Shown in pieces: positions 1 through 10,619 of a DNA stretch of 64,000 nucleotides. Origin of the DNA: Antedon mediterranea (taxonomy: Eukaryota; Echinodermata; Crinoidea; Comatulida; Antedonidae); contig NC_092676.1 of the NCBI RefSeq assembly GCF_964355755.1, positions 4,012,288 to 4,076,287 on the forward strand, in the 5' to 3' direction. Made by a program: the position numbers and the translations under genes. The notes beneath the pieces are model-generated. The model was not told the DNA's origin. It made no database searches and saw nothing but the letters and a program-made list of their open reading frames with translations. Positions within the stretch are counted from its first letter, which is position 1; each line of letters starts with the position of its first letter.

Positions 1-87
1 AAGCAAACCTAAAGTAGATTGAACCAGCTTAAACCAACCTAAACTAGATTGAACCAGTTTAAGCCAACCTAAACTAGATTGAACCAA
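1..87. repeat. 30-bp tandem repeat, about 3 copies
   Basis: Three adjacent, slightly diverged copies of a 30-bp unit containing CTAGATTGAACCAG. The array runs off the left edge of the window. From 88 to about 415 only AT-rich sequence is seen, presumably intron. Confidence 0.7.
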
Positions 88-415
88 ATATTGTCAGTTG
101 TCAAAAATATTGCTAACTGGATGAAAGGAGTTGATAATTAGCAAATCAATTGTGATTGGCTACTGATTATATAACGTTTATGCAACTCCTCATTATTGTG
201 TTTTACTATTACTGTATATTTTATTTTTCTTATTTTATTGTTACTGCAATGTATGAATACTATTTCATTTTTTAAAATACTGAAAATGTTTTTCATAGCT
301 ATACATTGTTATTAGTAATGTTTTCTTTTTCTCGTTCTCTTTATTCGGACACTTGTTTGGCTTTACACTTACACTTTGTCTTTACATGCTTCGCTTGTTT
401 TGATTCTGTGGATAG

Positions 416-517
416 TTGGTCGTGCTTTGAAAGTACCACGCCCTCGTTCGCCATTCGATGACAACGTGGGAAATAGCGCATCTGCTCCTGCCAGCATCGT
501 TGATAGCTTTCTTGGCG
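416..517 (+). CDS. candidate internal exon of PICALM/AP180-like gene
   Basis: A GC-richer island in AT-rich DNA is open in one frame and encodes a Ser/Ala/Pro-rich stretch ending ASIVDSFLG. A pyrimidine-rich tract and AG end at 415, and a GTGATA donor follows 517. It starts with two bases completing a codon and leaves one base over, the same phase as the three recognised exons at 1000, 2610 and 4476, and it joins the exon at 1000 to give SFLG-G-LAPTNPF. No family motif is visible in it, so the call rests on phase, splice sites and composition. It could be chance. Confidence 0.42.
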
Positions 518-999
518 GTGATAATACACAAAGTATAGCATACCTGTTTATTACTTTGCTCTTTCTTTTGTATTTTCAATCTTTCAATGTTTCGCACATT
601 AAACGTATTTAAAGCACTTGTAATTTTTTTTTTTTTTACTTTATTGAATTAAATGTCCATATGTTAATGTTGTGATCAAAATTATAAGAAATGCAGTTAT
701 TTTGTTTCTTACATTGTCAGCATATAGTGTTTTGCTATATAAGGCCATATATATTTATAATTATGTTGACCAAATTTCAAAGTATATAGGTAATAATCTT
801 GACCTAGATCCTTAATGATCTGAAGGTATGATTCCACACCTGTTATTTGAGATATTAGGTTTGTGTCCCACCCTAAAAACAACTTCTTTAGTGATCTCAC
901 AATGTAAATATGTATGATTATTTTTATAACTAAAAATAATTCAATTGTTAAAAGATGAAGCTAAATGGCCCTGTTAGATATGAGGCTTCTATTCTCTAG

Positions 1000-1209
1000 G
1001 CTTGGCACCAACCAACCCGTTTACTAACACAGCAAAACCCAGCATAGGATCGCCGTCACGTGGCTATGAACGCCACAGCTGGACTCCAAGCATCCTAGAA
1101 CCAGAGGGTGGCTTAGAATCTGGCGGTAATGCCGTCGCTGATCTGGAAGCTTTCTTCAGTTCACCCTCCGTGTCCCCTAGCGGAACACCTACTCGCCAAA
1201 CAAGATCTG
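1000..1209 (+). CDS. PICALM: PICALM/AP180-like clathrin assembly protein, exon with NPF motif
   Basis: Open exon after a CTCTAG acceptor, ending at a GTACTT donor. It encodes a disordered Pro/Ser/Thr-rich segment beginning LAPTNPFTNTAKPS, with AVADLEAFFSS further on. NPF is the tripeptide bound by EH-domain endocytic proteins, and low-complexity linkers with such short motifs are typical of the C-terminal half of AP180/PICALM. The exon has two bases, 69 codons and one leftover G; joined to the exon at 2610 the leftover makes a Gly codon. Identity comes from the downstream exons; this one alone would not be diagnostic. The protein works at the plasma membrane, linking PIP2-rich membrane, clathrin and AP-2. 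A 33-bp minisatellite begins about 20 bp after the donor. Confidence 0.75.
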
Positions 1210-1230
1210 GTACTTTTTTGACATCTGTCA

Positions 1231-1422
1231 TGACCCATTCCTCCTGTGTTTGGATGTTGTTGTGACTCCTCCCTCTTGTGTTTGAATGTTTGTCATGACT
1301 CCTCCCTCTTGTGTTTGGATGTTTGTCATGACTCCTCTCTCTTGTGTTTGGATGTTTGTCATGACTCCTCCCTCTTGTGCTTGGATGTTTGTCGTGACTT
1401 CTCCCTCTTGTGTTTGGATGAT
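1231..1422. repeat. 33-bp minisatellite, 6 copies (intronic)
   Basis: Six head-to-tail copies of a 33-bp unit containing CCTCTTGTGTTTGGATGTTT, with a few substitutions per copy. The unit length is divisible by three, so frames on both strands stay open by construction; not coding. It lies just inside the intron after the exon ending at 1209. Confidence 0.9.
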
Positions 1423-2357
1423 GTATGCATTTGGAATGTACTGTGTCTGGAAGTTATTAACCACTACCATTTTCCATGGTTTTTTTTTCAATGTCTAAAT
1501 TCTTGATATATCTTTTATTTTTTTCTCATTGTTTTGAATTTTCTCCACAGTACTATATTTCAAGTGGATGTACTGTAGTTATAAAATGAGTTGGACAGAA
1601 TGATTGAAAGAGAATGTATTAATTTAAAAAGACAGCGGTTGAAGATAAATAAAATTTAAATATAATTGTTTGGATATCTTCAATATTCTGTACACAAAAT
1701 GTCATGCAAATATTTTTTGATTTCTATGCACAACTTTATGGAGAACACCAATATTAGTGAGTTCTACTAGGCCCAATTTTAACTTCTCAAACCACCCAAA
1801 CTGGATAGCTGAAAAGCCTAATTTCACCATAGGCACTCCAGAATTCCTCTGGATATCTGAACGTACTTTATTTTTTTCAAACCTAGCTTTAACTTATTGA
1901 CAACCTAACCCCTACAATTCTCTACCTGCCTGGGACACACAGATCATGTTTTTTTTTTAATGAGGGTGATCCATCCATTTTGTCTAATAGAAGCACAATC
2001 ATGCAAGGGGATCTGAAATAAATACAGACTCTTTTTTTAACACCTTACACAAAGTTTAGATATGAATATGTAGCATGGTGGTAATTGTCTATCAACTGTT
2101 CAAATGATAACCCATGTTAAGACTTTGTTGTATTTATTTACCATATTTTCCCTACAATTTCAGTTATTTATGTAAATATGTGTTTGTATAAATATACAGT
2201 ATCTAATTTTAATCGAAAGTTTAATTATATTTTTTTTTTAATGAATTACTGTATACTTTAATATATTTTTATCCCGTACACACTGTATAATCATGAAAAT
2301 ATACATATTTTATTTATTAGATTATTATTATATATTTAAATAATGATTTAATTCCTC
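1423..2357. other. intron, AT-rich, nothing recognised
   Basis: AT-rich sequence with homopolymer runs. No exon-like island, RNA gene or dispersed repeat was recognised. Confidence 0.6.
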
Positions 2358-2522
2358 TTAAGCTCTGTCTATACTATCAAACTAGTTTGACAAAAAAAGT
2401 GTGATGTGCCCAAATATGGTAGTGATATGCTCAAATATGGTAGTGATATGACATCATCATGTCCATATATGGGCACATCATATTTTTTTGTCGCATAGTT
2501 TGATAGTGTAGACACAACTTAA
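2358..2522. mobile_element. MITE with TTAA-flanked terminal inverted repeats
   Basis: The ends are inverted copies of each other: TTAAGCTCTGTCTATACTAT at the left matches, with few mismatches, the reverse complement of the right end. The TTAA at both ends may be a target-site duplication, as for piggyBac-type elements. A second copy lies at 8424-8865. Internally it repeats CAAATATGGTAGTGATATG. No coding capacity. Confidence 0.75.
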
Positions 2523-2609
2523 TGCTAATTAACAAAGGTGCTAATTTTTCACAGGCTGCTATACAATATTTAATAAGAAGAAATATTACTTTGTCATTAT
2601 AATTTTCAG

Positions 2610-2702
2610 GCATGCTGCCACCAACTAACTCTCCTTCACCTTCAACCAATAGCCTCATCGATCCAGGCTTAACAGCTTATAGTGCTAGGCCAATTCAAAC
2701 AG
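2610..2702 (+). CDS. PICALM: PICALM/AP180-like clathrin assembly protein, internal exon
   Basis: A 93-bp exon between a TTTTCAG acceptor and a GTAATA donor. It encodes a Pro/Ser/Asn-rich linker (MLPPTNSPSPSTNSLIDPG, then LTAYSARPIQTG). Two bases complete a codon, 30 codons follow and a G is left over; with the G from the previous exon the junction codon is Gly. The segment has no domain and belongs to the unstructured C-terminal region that carries clathrin and adaptor motifs. Assignment is by phase and position in the gene. Confidence 0.75.
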
Positions 2703-3552
2703 GTAATAAAGGTTGCACGCTGCAAATAGCTTTTAAAAGTCTAGCTTTTTTAACAATTTATCACTTTGTATTTAGACTAACATAACAATTTGGTACTAAT
2801 CAATACTAATGTTTTATAAAGCCTAGTTTCTTTAAAGTCAATATGCTGCTGATAAAATGTTCCGTTGAATTTATCGACATATGCAGAACAGTATCATGAT
2901 TTCTTAAGCGGGAAATTGAGTTTTTTTAAATCCACAAAATGGTCTCATCTTATTTTTCTCATCCCACCCCCTTCATCTCATCCCAAGAGATTTTTAATAT
3001 ATTTAATGAGGTTGATCCATCTAGCAATTGATGATCATTATACAATTCGGTTCATTTTGATAACCCCCTGTGTATAAATGCACGCATAAGTAAAAATTTG
3101 TGTAACGAACAAACTTCAAAATGTCTCTGTTAAAGATCCAACATATTTCGTCTGTCTCCAACATCAGGATTTTAAAAATTACAATTAAATTGATATTGAC
3201 AAATTAACGGAAAATTTAGTCCTGCCAATGCCATGTGCCAGTGAACTTATTGATTTTAAGTAAAACAGGCTTAAGTTTCTATTTAAACTCAAATAATTCA
3301 AATCAAATTTAATAACAATAATACAGGTAGGTATTTGAGTTATCAAATCATTGCTTAGTTCAGAATTGTCTCATTGCTCTTAATTTGTAATATAGTTTGT
3401 AACAAATAATAATAGAAACACAAAATACATGAATCGACCATAATACGCATGACATGATGACCATTTGGCTGATGGCAAGGAACGGGAATGCGTTGATACA
3501 TTTCGGCAGGTATTGTTATATCTCCCAGAAATGTTAAGGACAGTGTTTAAAT
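2703..3552. other. intron, nothing recognised
   Basis: AT-rich intron sequence without an exon-like island or a recognised repeat. Confidence 0.55.
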
Positions 3553-4112
3553 TCTGGTACCCTCTGGAATTTCCCCTGGGATGACAATGTGTGTGACACC
3601 CTGGTACCTTGGAATTTACCATGGGATGACAGTGTGTGTGACACCCTGGTACCTTGGAATTTACCCTGGGATGATAGTGTGCGTGACACCCTGGTACCTT
3701 GAAATTTCCTCTGGGATGACAGTGTGCGTGACACCCTGGTACCTTGGAATTTCCTCTGGAATGACAGTGTGCGTGACACCCTGGTACCTTGAAATTTCCC
3801 CTGGGATGACAGTGTGCGTGACACCCTGGTACCTTGGAATTTCCCCTGGGATGATAGTGTGCGTGACACCCTGGTACCTTGGAATTTACCCTGGGATGAC
3901 AGTGTGCGTGACACCCTGGTACCTTGGAATTTACCCTGGGATAACAGTGTGCGTGACACCCTGGTACCTTGGAATTTCCTCTGGAATGACAGTGTGCGTG
4001 ACACCCTGGTACCTTGAAATTTCCCCTGGGATGATAGTGTGCGTGACACCCTGGTACCTTGGAATTTCCCCTGGAATGACAGTGTGCAAGGCACCCTGGA
4101 ATGCCCGTGGCA
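3553..4112. repeat. 45-bp minisatellite, about 12 copies (intronic)
   Basis: Head-to-tail copies of a 45-bp unit containing GACACCCTGGTACCTTGGAA. Eleven copies of the core are spaced exactly 45 bp apart, with degenerate copies at the ends. Copies differ at a few recurring positions (TTGGAA/TTGAAA, ATGACA/ATGATA, CCCTGG/CCTCTGG). The period is a multiple of three, so long frames are open on both strands; no splice or start context supports translation. Confidence 0.93.
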
Positions 4113-4475
4113 TCACCCCTGGCATCTTGTGTTTCTACTATTTTTGTTATAATATAGAATGCTTAGGAATCTGTAGAACCAAACCCTCACGTCAATAACT
4201 GTATATATTAACATAATATTTTTATGTACAAAATAATTCCAAGAAAAAACATTTCTAAACGTCAACTTCCAATTAGTTATAATGAAATAACTACTGAAGT
4301 AAACACCAAATTACTGCAGTAATCATTTCATTATAATTGATAAGAAATTAACCTACAAACCAGCATGAGTATCCAACATTTTTCAGATGACCTTTGACCC
4401 CAAGTAAGTGTCGTATGCTTGTTATTGTTTTGTATCACTGTGCATTTTTTCCTTCATTTTGCCATTCATTGTTAG

Positions 4476-4544
4476 GGGTCATGCAAACTCAAGTAGGGGC
4501 TAACTTTGATCAAGCCTTTGGTACGGCATCTACCAAAACGTCAG
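4476..4544 (+). CDS. PICALM: PICALM/AP180-like clathrin assembly protein, short internal exon
   Basis: A 69-bp exon after a TTGTTAG acceptor, with a GTAGGT donor. It encodes VMQTQVGANFDQAFGTASTK plus TSG. The FDQAFG stretch resembles the Phe-rich short motifs that AP180/PICALM proteins use to contact AP-2 and clathrin. The phase chain continues: two bases, 22 codons, one leftover G. It lies between the 45-bp minisatellite and a 170-200-bp tandem repeat, both intronic. Confidence 0.75.
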
Positions 4545-5133
4545 GTAGGTTCATGCAATGGGTATTAATACCCAAAGAAGGGGTGCAATCTAGAAGTAGT
4601 GGTACAATCTAGAATTAGGATACTAACTTGAAGAACGGATATAGCAAAGGGGAAAAGGTCATTCCGAAATTCTAGAAACAGATCGAAGCCCTGCCCTTTT
4701 GTTTCATAATAGTTCATATTATTTATTAATACAAATTTTTCATTCACTAACATTTTTTTTTTTAATTCAAGTTCAACTTTAAAATGAGATATTTTTTTTT
4801 TTAAAGCAATTCAAAGAACGGGTCATTCTAAACAAAAAATTATTACTTAAACTAATGATGTTACTGTATTGCCAAACAATTGCATTTTACTTTAAAGGCC
4901 AAAACTCGAGTTGCAAAAGCTGATTGATTTTGATCTTTTTTGTCACATTTTATTGTTTATTTTATGTGTGACATGAGTGACAAATAAAGTATTTACACAA
5001 ATGTATCATTTCTTACATTGAATCCAATACAAATTTTAATTTCTGCCATGTTGTCTTATATTTTGTTGAATTTTAACAATTGTTAATAACATTTTTAATT
5101 CATTTAGTGTTTATTAGAGATTATTTACAATAA
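4545..5133. other. intron, nothing recognised
   Basis: AT-rich intron sequence with homopolymer runs; no feature recognised. Confidence 0.5.
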
Positions 5134-5545
5134 TGTACTATGCATGTGCTGCCCTCTCTTGTTTGATTTATCCAAGGTAAGCCTGTGTGAGGGCAGTATA
5201 ATTGTCAAAACCTTCTAACCATTTCAAGATCTTGTCTCATGTTTAATTTCCCAGGCATGCAAAATCATTACATTATGATTATCTTTAATCCTCTATCTCA
5301 AATTTACTATGTATGTGCTGCCCTCTCTTGTTTGATTTACCCAAGTTAAGCCTGTGTGAGGGCAGTATAATTGTCAAAACCTTCTAACCATTTCAAGATC
5401 TTGTCTCGTGTTTAATTTCCCAGGCATGCAAAATCAATTTACGTTGTGTATTAGAGATAATAGTATATGATTATCTTTAATCCTCCTTGTCTCAATCTAA
5501 TGTACTATGTATGTGCTGCCCTCTCTTGTTATTGTTTCCAAGATA
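5134..5545. repeat. 170-200-bp tandem repeat, about 2.3 copies
   Basis: A unit starting TACTATGCATGTGCTGCCCT and ending near CCCAGGCATGCAAAATCA occurs at about 5134 and 5307, and its first part again at about 5504. Copies differ by scattered substitutions. Intronic. Confidence 0.8.
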
Positions 5546-5690
5546 AACCTGTTTGCTTGCAGTTTAAAGTTTAATATATGAATATTATTACTATTATTAC
5601 GAACACTTTGTTTTAATAAGTAGAATGCTGTCAGAAAACTAATATAATAATTAACAAAATAAAAAATGATTTCATATTGATAAATTTCAG

Positions 5691-5853
5691 GCGGAGCTGA
5701 ATTACTCGGAGAGGTTATGCAGCCGATGAACAAGAGAATAGAACCAACACCCCCCGCAGAAAATCTTGTTTCAAATGGAACAAGCAAGGATATTGATAGC
5801 ACATTGGCACATCTAGCCACTAATCTAAATATGAAAGGAGGAACACCGAAAAA
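5691..5853 (+). CDS. PICALM: PICALM/AP180-like clathrin assembly protein, conserved C-terminal exon
   Basis: Exon after an AATTTCAG acceptor with a GTAATT donor; two bases, 53 codons, two leftover bases. It encodes GGAELLGEVMQPMNKR and then DIDSTLAHLATNLNMKGG. The second segment closely resembles the conserved DLDSSLANLVGNLGIG motif of vertebrate PICALM, recalled from knowledge of the family. This is the strongest identification point for the gene. The phase changes here from 1 to 2, and the exon at 8232 accepts it exactly. The family binds PIP2 through an N-terminal ANTH domain (outside this window) and clathrin and AP-2 through this tail, controlling vesicle size and SNARE cargo during endocytosis. 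Confidence 0.88.
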
Positions 5854-6178
5854 GTAATTATATATGACCTTTGACTCTTAATTTCAAATTCAGATATTTA
5901 CTTACCTCTTAGAAATGTGTGTATACTCTACACTTATTTTTGTTTTATTTCAACAATATTTTACAAGGGTGGTCCAAAGCTGATCATTAGGGACCCTCAC
6001 AAAAAACAATATGACAAGAAATAAACATATAACAATTCTCACTGATTGTAAACAATTAAATTAAAATTAGAATTTATAAAGATAAACAAAATCAAATAAT
6101 GCACAAAAAAATTTGAATTTAAAAAAATGTAAAATTAGAAATAAAATAAAATAAATATGTATTGTATGTATGTATATT
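5854..6178. other. intron, nothing recognised
   Basis: A-rich intron sequence leading into the 90-bp array. No feature recognised. Confidence 0.5.
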
Positions 6179-7343
6179 ATAACTTCTCTTCCCCATCTTC
6201 TCCCACACCCCCTCCTCATCCTATCCAAGCAATCTCACTGTACTTTGTGTCTACAAGGACTTAATATTATAACTTCTCTTCCCCATCTTCTCCCACACCC
6301 CCTCCTCATCCTATCCAAGCAATCTCACTGTACTTTGTGTCTATAAGGACTTAATATTATAACTTCTCTTCCCCATCTTCTCCCACACCCCCTCCTCATC
6401 CTATCCAAGCAATCTCACTGTACTTTGTGTCTACAAGGACTTAATATTATAACTTCTCTTCCCCATCTTCTCCCACACCCCCTCCTCATCCTATCCAAGC
6501 AATCTCACTGTACTTTGTGTCTACAAGGACTTAATATTATAACTTCTCTTCCCCATCTTCTCCCACACCCCCTCCTCATCCTATCCAAGCAATCTCACTG
6601 TACTTTGTGTCTACAAGGACTTAATATTATAACTTCTCTTCCCCATCTTCTCCCACACCCCCTCCTCATCCTATCCAAGCAATCTCACTGTACTTTGTGT
6701 CTACAAGGACTTAATATTATAACTTCTCTTCCCCATCTTCTCCCACACCCCCTCCTCATCCTATCCAAGCAATCTCACTGTACTTTGTGTCTACAAGGAC
6801 TTAATATTATAACTTCTCTTCCCCATCTTCTCCCACACCCCCTCCTCATCCTATCCAAGCAATCTCACTGTACTTTGTGTCTACAAGGACTTAATATTAT
6901 AACTTCTCTTCCCCATCTTCTCCCACACCCCCTCCTCATCCTATCCAAGCAATCTCACTGTACTTTGTGTCTACAAGGACTTAATATTATAACTTCTCTT
7001 CCCCATCTTCTCCCACACCCCCTCCTCATCCTATCCAAGCAATCTCACTGTACTTTGTGTCTACAAGGACTTAATATTATAACTTCTCTTCCCCATCTTC
7101 TCCCACACCCCCTCCTCATCCTATCCAAGCAATCTCACTGTACTTTGTGTCTACAAGGACTTAATATTATAACTTCTCTTCCCCATCTTCTCCCACACCC
7201 CCTCCTCATCCTATCCAAGCAATCTCACTGTACTTTGTGTCTATAAGGACTTAATATTATAACTTCCCTTCCCCATCTTCTCCCACACCCCCTCCTCATC
7301 CTATCCAAGCAATCTCACTGTACTTTGTGTCTACAAGGACTTA
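6179..7343. repeat. 90-bp minisatellite, 13 nearly identical copies (intronic)
   Basis: Thirteen head-to-tail copies of a 90-bp pyrimidine-rich unit, starting at 6181 and every 90 bp to 7261. By eye the only differences are ACAAGG versus ATAAGG in two copies and CTTCCCTT in the last. Such homogeneity points to very recent expansion or gene conversion. The period is divisible by three, giving a spurious 273-codon frame; each copy would encode the same 30 residues. It lies in the intron between exons 5691 and 8232. Confidence 0.97.
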
Positions 7344-7504
7344 TGCTATATTTCTTTCTATCTATCCAATGTTAGTTTCATTATGACGCATGACTTATTT
7401 CACGGAAAACATAAAGAATTACTAATAATGAATATTTTAGTGGTAATCGTTTCTCAACGTTGATAAGAAATTGAGAATTGAGATTGACAATTAAAGTTTG
7501 TACA

Positions 7505-7830
7505 TACAGATTTAAATCTGATTGGTTATTTGGTTGCTGGACAAAATGGTAGACAGTTGATTGGTTGGCTTAATAATAGGCAGTTGATTGGCTGGTAGCT
7601 TGAAACAAGTAAAAGATAGTTGATTGAAAGATGGACAAAATTTAAATAGACAATTGATTGGTTGAATAAGGTGTAAAGAGCCAAATAGAGGACAAAACTT
7701 AAGAGAGTTTATTGGCTAGTTGTTCAAAAAAGTTATAGATGAAAGATAGACGCATGGTTGACAAAATTAATGATGTTTGATTGGTTGGCAAAATTAAAGA
7801 TGTTTCATTGGCTGGTTCATTGTAATCATT
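7505..7830. repeat. degenerate GTTGATTGG-rich tandem array
   Basis: Many imperfect repeats of a 30-40-bp unit with the core AGTTGATTGGTTGG followed by GACAAAA. A related array lies at 9725-9995. Both carry many ATTGG pentamers, the inverse CCAAT box. Intronic. Confidence 0.65.
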
Positions 7831-8231
7831 TCTATCTATGTTTTAAAAAAAAATAAAACATCATGTCCTAATTTATTTAAAGATATAATGTCCCCCTAAA
7901 AATATAATTTTTTAACATATTTTGTAGAATATTATTATTATTTTAATGTCACATATTAGTTATTCACTTTGACCAAAAATTGGATCATAAACAAAATGTA
8001 TTTACCAGAAAAAATTTAATTTAATGCAAAAAATAGTCAAATGGTTTTTGGTTGAATTTAACTGTTTGTTTTGTCATTTTATAAGTGAAAACATTATTTT
8101 TTGAGTTCTTTTTCCCAATTGAAGTGATTAACTTAATTAAAACTACAAAATAACCTATTCAAAGTCTGAATTGATTAATCTTCATTTTTCATGCTTTTGG
8201 GGGACAATAAATGTTTACTGATAATTTTCAG
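7831..8231. other. intron, nothing recognised
   Basis: AT-rich sequence ending in the TTTTCAG acceptor of the next exon. Confidence 0.5.
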
Positions 8232-8346
8232 AGCCGATCACCAATGGACCAAAAACCCTTCCAAGAATATGAAGACAGGTGGCGCTAATTGGGCCCCACA
8301 ACAGACAACGTCAACAACGACATGGCCACAAGGACAACAATATATG
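8232..8346 (+). CDS. PICALM: PICALM/AP180-like clathrin assembly protein, exon with conserved GGANW
   Basis: A 115-bp exon after a TTTTCAG acceptor, ending ATATG before GTAAGA. One base completes the codon from the previous exon, then 38 whole codons follow. It encodes HQWTKNPSKNMKTGGANWAP and a Gln/Thr-rich tail. The pattern W-x(n)-K-K/M-TGGxNWxP parallels the vertebrate PICALM segment VNWSQPGEKKLTGGSNWQP, so with the previous exon it makes the family call firm. From here on every junction is phase 0. The donor is followed about 80 bp later by a TTAA-flanked MITE. Confidence 0.88.
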
Positions 8347-8423
8347 GTAAGATATAAATAAAAAGAAAACATCATTTCATATTTAATACCCGATTCACTC
8401 TAAAAATCTAGTAAAATATCATC

Positions 8424-8865
8424 TTAAGCTCTGTCTACACTATCAAACTAGTTTGACAAAAAAAGTGTAATGTGCTCAAATATGGTAGTGATGCTTAAAG
8501 GACAACTTTCCCGAGGACCATATTTTAACAACGTATTAGGGATGTACATATGATTTCAGAACCATCGCGAATTAAGGATATTGCTGAACGCGCTCGCCGT
8601 ACAGCCGTCGCCGTAAATTGCTGTGACGTCACAGGTGCATTGCAAAATTTACGTAATGATTTTTCAGGCAAAGTCTGTACGGCGAGCGTGTGCGGCGATA
8701 TCCTTAATCTCGTGATTTTTCTGAAATCATATGTACTTCCCTAATACGTTGTAAAAATATGGTCCTCGGTAAAGTTGTCCTTTAAATATGGTAGTGATAT
8801 GACATCATCATGTCCATATATGGATTTTTTGTGACATCAATTTTGATAGTGTGGACAGGACTTAA
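8424..8865. mobile_element. second copy of the 2358-2522 MITE, interrupted
   Basis: It starts TTAAGCTCTGTCTACACTAT and ends with the matching inverted end GTGTGGACAGGACTTAA. The outer parts match the copy at 2358-2522, but 8499-8781 is a different element inserted inside it. Confidence 0.82.
8499..8781. mobile_element. 283-bp palindromic MITE nested at a TTAA site
   Basis: Near-perfect inverted ends: AGGACAACTTTCCCGAGGAC at the left equals the reverse complement of the right end apart from one base. The symmetry continues inward (GGATATTGCTGAACGCGCTC against its inverse) almost to the centre, so the element could fold into one long hairpin. TTAA flanks it at 8495-8498 and 8782-8785, a target-site duplication inside the outer MITE. 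TTAA duplication is characteristic of piggyBac-like elements; the superfamily is inference. Confidence 0.85.
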
Positions 8866-9111
8866 GTTCTGAGTCAAGAAACAGAACCCTCAATGAAAAC
8901 TCCAATTTATATATTTTTATGTAATTTTATGGTATAAATTTACAGAAATTTGTAACTTTTAAACTTGTATAAATATTTATCTAACAAAATGTAATCACAA
9001 ATTAAGTAATTGATATAATTAAAAATAAATAAATAAACTCAACTTAATATCAGGCCAAACTTAGTCTATACAGACGAGGTGTATTAAATCACAAGTCTAC
9101 AGTAGTTCTAG

Positions 9112-9290
9112 TAATAATAATAAATACTTTATTTTAACACGCAAATGCTTGTATCACCACAAAGGTGTTCTTGTACAAAGACCTGATCTACTTTAATACA
9201 TTACTAAATGTAAAAATAACAAAAGAGAAAATAAAATAAACTGAAACCTTAATTATTTATCCTAGGAATACAAAATAAAATTACACCAAT
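9112..9290 (-). mobile_element. 3' end of a LINE, 5'-truncated
   Basis: Read on the - strand, a short AT-rich 3' segment ends in AAATAAAGT-type sequence and a (TTA)n-like tail (AATAATAATAAATACTTTATT on the + strand). Microsatellite tails of this kind are typical of CR1/L2-like elements, and similar starts occur at 11468, 26347, 27266 and 34534. The 5' limit is uncertain. Confidence 0.45.
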
Positions 9291-9724
9291 AATCTTTTAA
9301 AATTATCGAAAAATAATGATTTGGGTTAAAATTATTTTTCTTTTAAATGTATACAAATGTATCTGGCTATTTTCACTTATAATTCAGAATTTTTTGGTCT
9401 TCTTTATCTAAGTGAGATTTAATTAAAAAAAAAAAAGTAATATACTAGAATATTAGAATTGAACGTCAGTTTTACAAATCTATCAACTATGATTGTTTTC
9501 AAAGGTAATTGAATTCTACTGTAGAATCATATAATCGGTTATACAGATAGATTTTAATTATTAACATGTTCGATTATCTAGCATGCCAGATTCAGTACTT
9601 GATAGAAAACGTACAACTAGCGACAATGAATATTTTAGTACTACTGTTAAGCGTTTTACAGCATTTATGAAAGTCAATGTTCTAAGATTGGCGATTAATG
9701 TTTTGTATCTGTACATACTGTATT
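9291..9724. other. intron, nothing recognised
   Basis: AT-rich; no feature seen. Confidence 0.45.
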
Positions 9725-9995
9725 GAATTGTTATTGGTTGGTTGGTTGTCCGACAAAATCGTAAACAGTTGATTGGTTGACAAAAGTATGAAGAGCTAAT
9801 TGTGTGACAAAGTTAAAGACAGTTGATTGGCCGATTGAAACACAAAATCATAGACTGTTGATTGGTTGATAACATTGTAGACAGTTGATTGGCTAAATAG
9901 ACAAGGCAGTTAATTTTGAAACAAGTGAAAGATAGAGAGTTGATTGGCTGGTTGATTGAAACAAGTCAAAGAAAGTTGATTGGCTGTAATTATAC
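9725..9995. repeat. degenerate GTTGATTGG-rich tandem array, second block
   Basis: About eight imperfect repeats of a unit with core GACAGTTGATTGGTTG followed by ACAAA. It belongs with the block at 7505-7830, which is in the intron on the other side of the exon at 8232. Confidence 0.65.
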
Positions 9996-10214
9996 ACAGT
10001 CGACAAACATCATGTACTATTGAATTGTTAATATGTTTTTTCAAGATGTTGTTTTCTTCCTATTTTCAATGCTTATCACAGGAGGTACAGTAATATTATG
10101 GTTTGAAAACTAATTTACTCTTTAATCTAGTGTGTGACAATGTTTGTAGATAATTTGGGAGAATATGAAGATAGGGGAGTCCATTTATTATATAACCGCA
10201 TCATTAGGTCCATC

Positions 10215-10520
10215 ATCAAGCATTTTGGTCATGTCATATCGTTAATGACATTTTTATTGTCATTAATATAATGACAGTGTCATTTATATCATCATCAGTA
10301 TTGTCATCATCCTTACCATCATTGTTGCCGTCATCATCACCATCATTGTCATCACCAACATCACGATCATCATCGTTATCATCACCATCACCATCGTCTT
10401 TATCACCATCACCATCGTCTTTATCGTCGCCTTTGTCATCTTAATCATCATCACCATTATCATCATCTTCAGCATCATCATCATTGTCATTATCATCAAA
10501 TATCATCATTGACATTGTTT
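10215..10520. repeat. CAT/ATC trinucleotide microsatellite, degenerate
   Basis: Long run of imperfect CATCAT, CATCAC and GTCATC units. On the - strand it reads as a Met-rich frame, which is an artefact of the repeat. Confidence 0.9.
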
Positions 10521-10619
10521 TGCATTGTCATCATCTTATTAATATTATCACCAATATTGTCATTGTTCTCCAATATATTTCCATCATCTTATTAATATTA
10601 TCACCTATATTAGATGAGT

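Noticed and set aside
3534-4198. Long frames on both strands over the 45-bp array
   Set aside because: Same reason: period divisible by three, no start or splice context, both strands open.
6425-7246. 273-codon open frame over the 90-bp array
   Set aside because: Open only because the period is divisible by three; lies between spliced exons and repeats the same 30 residues.
8550-8744. 64-codon frame
   Set aside because: Lies within the palindromic MITE.
10284-10499. Met-rich frame on the - strand
   Set aside because: Translation of an ATC/CAT microsatellite.
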